DNA of 64,000 nt from Spirometra erinaceieuropaei (lineage: Eukaryota > Platyhelminthes > Cestoda > Diphyllobothriidea > Diphyllobothriidae): assembly GCA_902702965.1 (NCBI GenBank), contig CACRXP010000002.1, forward strand, positions 1,232,563 through 1,296,562. Direction: 5' to 3'. Position numbers and translations under genes: made by a program. Below, one piece after another: positions 36,501-43,908 of this stretch. Under the pieces are notes generated by a model. The model was not told the origin of the DNA, searched no databases, and saw only the letters and a program-made list of their open reading frames with translations. How positions within the stretch are numbered: position 1 is the first letter of the stretch; each line of letters begins with the position of its first letter.

Positions 36501-39500
36501 GACTAAGCCACCGAATATGCCGTTTGGAACGTCAACAGCCTTATAAACCTATTCCAGTAAATCTTGCTCCTTCCATGCACACATGCAAGTTATCAATAAT
36601 ATTTATGATAGAAGCTAACAGGCGAGTTCCAGGTAGCAGTTCAGAAGACGAAGATGCGATCACCGGAACAAGAAATTTATTGGTTCGAAGTTTTGGATTT
36701 TCACTCGAATCCATCATCATCTGCGAATGTCTCTGATGATGGATTTGAGTAAGAATCCGCAACGTCAGGCCAATAAATTTCTTGTTCCAGTGATCGCATC
36801 GTCGTCTCCTGAATCATATTTATGTCAACTAGGACATACCCCGACAGAAGATGAGCATTACTGTACTTTCATGCCTAGCAAATCAGTATCCACCACTCAT
36901 TCTGCTGCCAGATGCTAACTTTTTCAGAGGTCAGTACGCCATGTCGGATGCTTCAGAAGAAGATGGAACAAAAGTCCAGGGAGCGACTGTAATACTAAAT
37001 TTTTAGTCGCCCCTGGTCCGATCGAACCTTCCGAGATCTTCGACATGACATGAAACTCGTTGCATGGTACAAATGCGAGGGTAACGCGGGCAAAATTGTG
37101 GATTTTTATGCCAGAACTCATGTGCTGCCTGTGCTGGGCACATGAAAAATCAGTTAGAGAAGGGGAGGCCGACAAATATAAGGGAGACTGTGATGGCTAG
37201 TTTCGACCTGCGGACCGTCATCAGGCATCCACGCTCAACCCCAGATCTAAGTGACCGGGGACTCGAGCCCGTACCTTTCAGTTGTTGATCGTTGAGCAAT
37301 CCAGCACTTCTCCACCTAACTCCCGGGCACGTTTAGCGACCAGTGGACCCGGGTTCGAACCCCTGATCATTCAGACCTGCGATTAGGTGTGACTGGCTGA
37401 CGACGGCTAATAAGTCAAAAATGAGCATCCTAGTCTCCATTGTCTTTGTCGAGATTCCTTCCTGCATGATTGATGGTCGCTGTGCGATTGCTTACTAGGT
37501 CCCCAGGTTGAGCCTCAAGCCGCAAAGGGACGAGTCCGTCCCACAGTCTCATGAGCGAACGTCAATCCTACGGCGTAAAGGTGTGCATACAGTGAGTGAC
37601 CGATCTCAAGATAAGCTGGCCGAAGTTCTGAAACGCATTTTCTATTAGGAAGAATTACTAAGGTAGGGTTGTAATATTGATTATTGTGCGGCCTTATCCC
37701 ATAATATTTCGGACTCGCCAGGATACTGGCTTTCGAACGCACTTCTTTTCGATCTCCTAAAGAAACCGCGCTCGGTAAAAAGTGATTACTCAAGTAGCAT
37801 GCATTTTTCACATTGATTTTCGATGGTCTTAAAGTTCAAATATGTTTTATAGAAAACATGCAAAACAATATGCTCTCTCTCATTCCCTTGGTAGAGAATA
37901 ACACTGTCTTCATATTTTATGCTAAACGAAAGGGTATATTTAAATTTAGAAAAAGTCTTCCAACTCCCAAATAATTTTAAACCTGACCAGCCGTTGCATT
38001 AGCGTTTAGCCATTTCAGCCTACAGGGTGCATGCTTTCCACTTAAGGAAAATCAATAACGCCTCCACGCCTTTAAGAATATACTATGTAGAGTTCGTGAA
38101 ATTTCGCAATGAATGCGGACTATGTTATACACTTCTATAAAATATATCAGAATACATAAGACCATCAAAAATCAATGTGAAAGATGCATGCTACTTAAGT
38201 AGTCATTTTTCATCGAGTGTGACATCTGTAGGGGATCGTAAAGAAGTGCATTCAAAAGCCGACATCCTAGCGAGTATTAAATATCATTAGGTTAGGCCGC
38301 ACAATAATCACTATTACAGCCCCACCTAAGTAACCCTTTCTAATCGAAGACACATTTCGAAATTTCCGCCAGCATTTCATGAGTTCGACTACACACTGCA
38401 TGTTATCGTGGATAGTGCGCTGACGGAACGGGGTACAGCGATATGCCCATTCCCTTGCGCTTTGGGACTCAATCTAGAGACCTCGCAGGCAGTAGCATGG
38501 CGACCAGTAATCATACAGGGAGGAGTACCGACAAAAACAAGGGAAACTGGAATGTTCATCCAAGTCTCCTTTGCGTCTGTCGTTACTCCTTGCTGCATCA
38601 AAAGAAGAGTTACAAGGTGATTTTTTATAGTAAAGTATGAGTGTGTGCTCCTACGTTTGCCAACCGTAATTGAACTAGCAGTTGGTAGCATTCACACCCT
38701 TTTTCCACGATCTTCCGTGGAAAAGGGGAATGACAGAACTGCCAGCGGATGGCGCCGCCTATTAGACTTTCGTAGTATACTTGTGTCTTTAGGTGTTCGA
38801 AGCATGCTTAGCGCTATTAATCCGAGCTCCACTGTTACAGGCATCCAACATGCAACACTGTTTCTGGAGTGGCCGGGTATTGCCATCGGGCGCAAGGCCC
38901 TGACACGACCTGAACTGCCCACACGAATGCTTTTGCTGAATGCAAGGTGGTGAGGAAAATGCCGGACTTCCTCGGTTTTTGGCAGACAGTCCAATATTTC
39001 ATTTTATTTCGAGTATAAGAGTAGTTAGTTTTTAAAAGTCTACCATACTTCGCTCCTCCACTGACATAACTACGTGAGGAGATAGTACTTTTGACATTAT
39101 CAGCCCGACTGGGAGTCGCCAAAGAGCAGCAAGGTTGTTGCAGTATTCTAGTGACAGAATTATTTGATGCATCATCTAACATCATGCATTCTGACTGAAG
39201 CTCAACACAACCTGGAAGGCCGCCCACACGAGACGTTTCGGAAAGCTGTCAGAGGCGCGTCTTCAACTGGGTGTCTACCCGAATCCGCACGGCAACAACT
39301 TGCTTCCTCAGATCTGTCACATGACCGGTGGTGAAGAGCCCCTTCCGGAGGAATTCGATGCCCGGACAAAGTGGTCTAACTGCCCCACTATCGGCGAGAT
39401 CCGTGATCAAGGCAGCTGTGGATCCTGTTGGGTAAGGTCATTTTCACAGTTTAATTCCTTGAATGAGGAAGACGTCCTGCAGTTAGGGTTCTTTTCGAAA

Positions 39501-42500
39501 TTCTGCTGAGTCAGATAACAACAGAGAGAGGTAAAACGTTCCTTTTAACTAATGGCACTAATGCTCGGTTATCTGACGCGAGCGCCCAACAAGACAATTT
39601 ATTTGATTTATGCTTTCTACAACACAAAAATGGAAGGTGTTGTTTTGCCTGACACTTGGTACAGTCTGTAGCTTTGAGAACTGGGATTTTTATAACGGAT
39701 TATGGGAGATCAGAAGCTTACGCGGTTTGTGAATTTTTGCTGCTATACGGAGTGCACAGACGTTTGCTGACGGATTGAGCCCTCCAGTTCTCATAGTCTG
39801 TTTCAGATTAATGTTCTGGATATTCTCACTCTGCATATTTTCCCAAATGGATTTTTGTCGCTACTTATTTGTCGATACGGGCGAGAAGACTACTTTTAGG
39901 AAGTAGTTGGAGGTAGGGGAATGCGGTCGCTCGAACGATAATTTTATTCCTTGACATTTCGGATTCCCACTCGAATCCATCATCAGACAGTCGCGGATAA
40001 TGGTGATAGACGCATAAGGGATGCAGTATTGATAGGATGCATTTGCCATGAAACCACATACCACTCACAAATAGTAGCAGCTTCTCTATTCATTGCCGGT
40101 GGTTGTACTTGGCGTGATGATTGCTTACTTGCCCGAATCCGAGTTTTTAATTGTCACGAGTCCGTCACTGCCACTAGTTTAGTTCGCAGATATTTCCGAT
40201 GAAAGGGGAATTTTTTCGCCCGTCCCCTGCGTGGCCACTTACTCTACTCAGTCAAAGTTTCGGCACAAAATATAGAGGGGGGATCGTTGCGCTTATAAAC
40301 AGACTGTGAGTCAGAAAACAATGACCCAGGCAGCTTGTGGCTCACACGATGATGGATTCGAATGTGAATACAAAACAACAGGCAAGTAAAATTCCTGCTT
40401 CAGAAATTGTACCTGATTTTTGGTTATTTAGATGCGTCTCTTCACTTTTGATGAACGAATGGCTTAAAATATTACTTCTTTAAAAGAGTAATATATGGTA
40501 CGAAATCCAAATGTCCCTCCATTATTTGCCACCTGAGTGTCTAGTGTTGTGGATTAGAGACCGTCCTCCTGAAAGAACCATGGATCAACAGAAGGTTGTA
40601 GGAAATAAGGTTACTTTGCAGTTAAAAAGTAGTTTTTGTCAAGTTATGTGTTTGCGGATTAAGTAAGCAGAACTGTTCGAACCCATGTTTGTGCAAGACT
40701 CTGGCACGGAGTAGGGCAGACTTCCTGAGCTCGCGTCACATCAGACGGAGTCAATTTTCTCTGAAGAAAAGTAACTACACTCCGGAGATATTTATTTTGC
40801 TAGGAAGTAGAAACTTTCACTGAAACAAGAGCTTCATTCGCCTGACGTTTCGGATTCACGCTCGAACTCATCATCAGAAACAGTAACAGATACGGGTCAG
40901 CGACATTTGTTTGGCCTAACTATGAAATGCTCGGTGAACTCGTTGGGGCCTGAACCCATGACAACAAGGGAAAGCTTGGATACAGCCAAAGCTCTAACCA
41001 CCTGAGCTACGAGATCCCACCTAGAGCAGTGAGTTTAATCACATTTGGATCAAGTTACTCGCCCATCCTATTGCAACCTATGGAACCCACGTAACTTGAC
41101 CCATATGTAATCATACTCAGGGCTCCTGGTGAGGCCCCGTAGCTCAGGTGGTTAGAGCGTTGGTTGTACTCAAGCCTTCCCCTTGCTGTCTTAGGTTGAA
41201 ATTCTACCGAGGTCACCGAGTTTTTCCCAAATGGGTCGAAATAAGTCATTCACAGTATTCATAAACACCTACTTATCTCAAAGCAGACACAAAATATGGA
41301 CTCTCTAATTATTTATTTGAATTAATTTAAAGTAAATAATCTTAATAGGAAAAAAATTTGGATTGCGCAGACTTCCTAGTGCCTGGTGCGACGGTGGAGC
41401 GTATTGTTGACGATAAATTAACCGGAAAAGCGAGTCGAGTAGATAAACAATCAAGCACTGTGTCCTGCCTTTTCCCCGTTTGAGTTTTGTCGGAAGCGAA
41501 AATCCCAATTCGTAAAGGCGTAAAGATTGGAACGGCATGAAGGGCTTTTTTTATCGCTGAATGGATGGGAATGGCTCCGACCAGGAATCGAAACCGTTTG
41601 CAATTCCTGTTCGGTAAACGGTGCTTTGTGGACTAGACTGTTACGAATATCAATGAGGATCTGTTCGTTTTACTGACTAGAACAACAGGGCAGCTTGGAA
41701 GCTGAGAAAAATCTGCACTGTTTTCACGACGCATCTGCGATCTCTCACGATTCACCAGTGTGTCGAGGCATGGATTTTGTCAGAGACTGCTCTACCAGCC
41801 AAACTGATGACTGAAGTCTTATCAATCCACTTGCATTTTGCCCTTACTCAGGTGTTGACTTTGTTGAAGTTACAATAAAGTTTCCGTTTTCCAATCCATG
41901 ATAACGACAAGTAGACAAATATTTTTTACACATGCCGACAATATGGTCGAATTTTCGCAAGCATGTCGCAGACTGTAACCGGGTCTGACCAGACAGTATC
42001 AATGCCCTAAGAATCCCGATGGCCTCCAACGGAGCGCAGAAAGTTATTTTATTGATGAACGTTTCCTAATTCGGCTGACTGCAAAACAACTAATCAGGGT
42101 CCCATTCTCCGACCTTCTCAACCTGAGTTTTGGTATGAAGCCGCGCAATAACAAGCGCACTTTTTATTCTGAGGTGGTCCAATTTGGTACAGGTTTTCAT
42201 TTTCTACTTCCTAGCATCATGCTACCAACAGTATGTGAAGAGCGCGCATGAACAAACTGGTGTCACTTAATGAATGCAGGCCCCCCCCCCCCTAATAGGT
42301 CATTCTAAGCAAGCATTTGGGTTTTCACTCTTTCAGGCATTTGGCGCTGTGGAGGCCATCTCGGACCGCATCTGCATTCACACCGGGGGGAAGAAGGTGG
42401 TGAGAGTTAGTGCTGACGACCTTGTTTCCTGCTGCACCAGCTGCGGCAGTGGCTGCAACGGCGGTTGGCCAGCTGCGGCCTGGAAGTACTGGGTGCAAAA

Positions 42501-43645
42501 AGGTCTCGTTAGTGGTGGTCTCTATGGCGATAACACCACCTGCCGACCCTACGAAATTCCACCCTGCGAACACCACACTCAAGGTGACCTACCTCCGTGC
42601 AGCGGCGATGCTGAGACACCTGAGTGCCGCAGGGAGTGTCAGGCGGGCTACCCAACACAGTATGCGCAGGACAAACATTATGGTGAGCTTTCGACTTTGT
42701 TTACATCTTGATGGATCCTTTTTTGTCAGAGAAACTCAAGTTAAATCCACAGGGTAGCGTACAGCTTCTGTTGTCATACTTCATTTAAAACGAATACCAC
42801 GTTTTATTTTTTCGATCAGTTTTGGCTTATTGGTCGTATCACCTCCAAGTGCCCTACTAGCAGTCGAACGCGTATCGAGTTCGCCTCGGGCTGGAGTCCT
42901 TGACCGGCCGAACTCTCATCGACCTCGGAAATGGCCCTCTGTTAGAGTCCATAGCGATATTTATTAGTCGGTCACAAAGCAAACATTTTCCGCATGAGTA
43001 CAATTCAGGATTCGAAGGTCCGCCTAAAATCAATCCTACACAAAGTTCGAAAAGATTTGATAACCGAATCTCAACTAACACTTTGTTACTATCAGAGTTG
43101 CAGCAGCAATAGTACTAGCGGTAATAATAATAGTTGCACTTGTTGATTTTGTTGTTTTCACCGCTGCAGCTGCCGACAACTGAAGTAAAACGGCTGATTT
43201 TGGAAGCGGATGGCAGATGAGAACCGGCAGTATTTCAATGTCCCCCCTACTTTAATATAGTGAGCTCATTCTCATGCATGGTAAACTGTTTTAACATTTT
43301 TATGTTACTTTTTTTCAAGGACTAAAAGCCTATACTGTGCATGGACGTGAGGAACAAATAAAGAAGGAGATTATGACGAATGGGCCGGTAGAGGCGGATT
43401 TTGAAGTCTATGCTGACTTCCTTAACTACAAATCAGGTGTCTACCAGTACACCACGGGTGCTCTGCTCGGCGGTCATGCTATCCGCCTTCTTGGTTGGGG
43501 TGTTGAAAATGGCACCCCATATTGGCTGGCTGCCAATTCCTGGAACTCTGACTGGGGCGACAAGGGCTATTTCAAGATCCTTCGTGGCAGAAATGAGTGT
43601 GGCATTGAGAGCGACATCGTCGGAGGAATTCCCAAAGAAGTTTGA
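30365..43645 (+). CDS. CTSB: Cathepsin B cysteine protease, four-exon gene
   Basis: A secreted papain-family (C1A) protease. Exons 30365-30532, 39201-39431, 42337-42682 and 43320-43645 join in frame into 356 residues plus stop; all introns are GT-AG. A signal peptide (about 1-19, hydrophobic [14 protein letters not shown]) is followed by a propeptide with the sequence NTTW (58-61, also an N-glycosylation sequon). The mature enzyme starts about residue 104 (LPEEFDAR) and is about 253 residues, the usual size. The catalytic Cys is 132 (GSCGSCW), His 301 ([11 protein letters not shown]) and Asn 321 (ANSWNSDWG). The occluding loop (about 210-230) keeps two adjacent His (212-213), implying dipeptidyl exopeptidase activity. 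The S2-pocket Glu is in CGIES (345). [15 protein letters not shown] segment differs at two positions from the schistosome haemoglobinase motif. In a gutless worm it would act at the tegument or be secreted (inference). No stops or shifts; the gene looks functional. Confidence 0.95.
30965..31165 (-). repeat. CTSB: SINE-like family S copy in cathepsin B intron 1
   Basis: It is the reverse complement of 54125-54310. Shared blocks include CTCCGGT(C/T)TTCTTGACT, ACTGCGCAAGTC and ACACGGTGGACATCGT. The same family is at 17, 20 and 26 kb. Non-coding. Confidence 0.7.
31280..31425 (+). repeat. Dispersed repeat Y, copy 2
   Basis: Same sequence family as 15410-15552, same orientation, starting TAATTTCCTCAGAAATTAA and ending CGCGTAATATTCGTAAACTGCC less its last base. 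Lies in cathepsin B intron 1. Confidence 0.65.
31426..32089. other. Intron 1 stretch, nothing recognised
   Basis: No repeat copy, RNA gene or exon identified. The frames here are short and match no cathepsin B segment. Confidence 0.4.
32556..32820. repeat. Head-to-head pair of hammerhead-like units (variant B)
   Basis: Arms 32556-32645 (minus) and 32733-32820 (plus) are inverted copies about 88 bases long. In each, CTGACGA is followed by T, a hairpin (GGCCTC(G/C)-TGTA-CGAGACC) and GAAAGCTCA, then CTAATG. That order is the hammerhead core except that the fifth base of CTGATGA is C and one base is extra before the stem. No matching cleavage site is identified. Cores lie at 32611-32642 (-) and 32736-32767 (+). 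Confidence 0.6.
32994..33050. repeat. (ACT)n microsatellite
   Basis: ACT/TAC run of about 19 units with three GCT variants in the middle. Lies in cathepsin B intron 1. Confidence 0.95.
33060..33820. other. Intron 1 stretch, nothing recognised
   Basis: No repeat copy or exon identified. Overall AT-rich with short unassigned frames. Confidence 0.4.
34660..34737 (-). tRNA. tRNA-like unit, left arm (probably a SINE part, not a working tRNA)
   Basis: Mirror copy of 34812-34890, with the same Pol III A and B boxes. See that entry for the fold. The outermost acceptor base pair is missing because the repeat ends there. Confidence 0.4.
34812..34890 (+). tRNA. tRNA-like unit, right arm (probably a SINE part, not a working tRNA)
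   Basis: A box TAGCTCAGGTGG (34818-34829) and B box GGTTCGAATCC (34871-34881) are intact. The six-base acceptor GCCTCG pairs with CGAGGC, the D stem GCTC pairs with GAGC, and the T stem GTGGG pairs with CCCAC. The anticodon arm is poor: GGCT-GCGCTAA-AGCC gives four pairs and a GCT (Ser-like) anticodon, but the base before it is C, not the invariant T, and the spacing to the D arm is off by one. It would be transcribed but is unlikely to work in translation. Confidence 0.45.
35000..36640. other. Intron 1 stretch with G/C runs
   Basis: No repeat copy, RNA gene or exon identified. G-runs at 35273-35283 and C-runs near 36185-36197 and 36287-36296 are the only notable content. Confidence 0.4.
36641..36812. 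repeat. Head-to-head pair of hammerhead-like units (variant A)
   Basis: Arms 36641-36722 (minus) and 36733-36812 (plus) are inverted copies with only 10 bases between. The plus unit reads CTGATGA, T, GGATTTGAGTAAGAATCC, GCAACGTCAGGC, AATAAATTTCTTGTTCC; the minus unit has (A)TGATGA and CAAA in place of GAAA. Both have lost part of the hammerhead core but keep the GGATT(C/T)...AATCC stem. Cores are at 36686-36722 (-) and 36733-36766 (+). Confidence 0.65.
37150..37530. repeat. Head-to-head SINE pair: tRNA-like part plus CTGATGA...GAAAC
   Basis: Left unit (minus, about 37320-37150): a tRNA-like part with B box GGCTCGAGTCC at about 37260-37272, then CTGATGACGGTCC.. and GGTCGAAAC (37224-37200), then CAGTCTCCCTT..TTTGTCGG. 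Right unit (plus, 37321-37530): GGGTTCGAACCCC at about 37347, then CTGACGACGGCT..AAGTCAAAAA (37397-37420), then TAGTCTCCATTG.CTTTGTCG. The shared 3' section also occurs on minus at 38495-38565. The order Pol III promoter then hammerhead-like core is that of the schistosome Sm-alpha SINE-like satellite. Confidence 0.6.
37629..38402. mobile_element. Foldback element in cathepsin B intron 1
   Basis: The left arm (37629-37865) and right arm (38125-38402) are inverted copies with shared GATTATTGTGCGGCCT, AGTAGCATGCAT and TTTCACATTGATTTT. The blocks match those of the foldback at 18671-19728 in order. The terminal TTTCATGAGTT motif survives only on the right. No frame for a transposase. Confidence 0.7.
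39201..39431 (+). CDS. CTSB: Cathepsin B exon 2 (propeptide end to catalytic Cys)
   Basis: Encodes residues 57-133, from [10 protein letters not shown] to GSCGSCW. The acceptor CTGACTGAAG|CTC has a poor pyrimidine tract, but it is chosen because the in-frame TGA lies just upstream and the joined VNQ-LNTTWKA gives the conserved propeptide sequence. An alternative acceptor at 39311 (TTGCTTCCTCAG) would lose most of the propeptide. The donor is TGG|GTAAGG (phase 0). Confidence 0.9.
39953..39986 (-). ncRNA. Hammerhead-ribozyme-like core, best conserved copy
   Basis: On minus: CTGATGA, one T, a six-pair stem GGATTC-GAGTGG-GAATCC, then GAAATGTC. This has both invariant hammerhead boxes and a perfect stem II. 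Against an active ribozyme: the extra T before stem II, no clear stem III and no identified NUH cleavage site. AATAAA follows 8 bases later, as in Penelope-like ends. Lies in cathepsin B intron 2. Confidence 0.45.
40844..40877 (-). ncRNA. Hammerhead-ribozyme-like core, second copy
   Basis: On minus: CTGATGA, T, GAGTTCGAGCGTGAATCC, GAAACGTCAGGCG. Both boxes are intact; stem II has mismatches. CGTC can pair with the GGCG after it, giving a tiny stem III. It has the same orientation as 39953-39986, 891 bases away. Confidence 0.45.
40937..41245. repeat. Diverged head-to-head tRNA-like pair
   Basis: The minus unit (40937-41013) and plus unit (41132-41245) match the 34.6-34.9 kb units, with CCACCTGAGCTACGAG and its reverse. 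The plus unit retains A box TAGCTCAGGTGG but its B box is decayed (GGTTGAAATTC). The centre (about 118 bases) itself is folded: GAGTTTAATCACATTTGG on one side and CCATATGTAATCATACTC on the other. Confidence 0.7.
42058..42098 (-). repeat. Possible degraded hammerhead-like core
   Basis: On minus: CTGATTA, a different stem region of about 25 bases, then GAAACGT and AATAAA. The order resembles the family at 36-41 kb but the stem does not. Weak. Confidence 0.25.
42337..42682 (+). CDS. CTSB: Cathepsin B exon 3 (occluding loop)
   Basis: Encodes residues 134-248 and the first base of Gly249, from AFGAVEA to DKHY. The acceptor CTCTTTCAG|GCA is strong. It contains the [13 protein letters not shown] disulfide-rich section and the occluding loop [12 protein letters not shown]. 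The donor is TATG|GTGAGC (phase 1). Confidence 0.94.
43320..43645 (+). CDS. CTSB: Cathepsin B exon 4 (catalytic His and Asn, C-terminus)
   Basis: Encodes the rest of Gly249 to Val356 and the TGA stop. The acceptor TTTTTTTCAAG|GA completes the Gly codon. It contains [20 protein letters not shown], the catalytic His and Asn blocks and the end GGIPKEV. Confidence 0.95.
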
Positions 43646-43902
43646 AGGTGGAGTACGCTATCCACGAGGCCTAAGCTTGTCAGCCTCCTTTCCTGTAACT
43701 TCTCTTTCGGTTGGGCTTAAACTCTCTTAAAGAACCTTGATAATAATTGTCTTCTCTGTTTGGTTGAGGATTTTTAAGAACATGTTATAATCAAGTCAGC
43801 TGTTGCCATTTCATGCATTGATCATGAAGACGGACGGGTTTGGGAGTTTTCAAACATATTCATCTTCTGAAGGATATGTAAATGGACACAGCTTGACTGC
43901 AA

Positions 43903-43908
43903 AATAAA
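43903..43908 (+). terminator. CTSB: Polyadenylation signal of cathepsin B
   Basis: An AATAAA hexamer 258 bases after the stop codon, the first canonical one downstream, in an A-rich context. It would give a short 3' UTR. Confidence 0.6.

Noticed and set aside
38645..38953. A 102-codon frame in cathepsin B intron 1 as a gene
   Set aside because: No domain, a shadow frame of similar length on the other strand, and position inside an intron full of repeats.
39300..39509. Exon 2 of cathepsin B starting at 39312 after TTGCTTCCTCAG
   Set aside because: The upstream frame [10 protein letters not shown]...ICHMTGG is continuous propeptide sequence and joins exon 1 in phase, so the acceptor at 39200 fits better.
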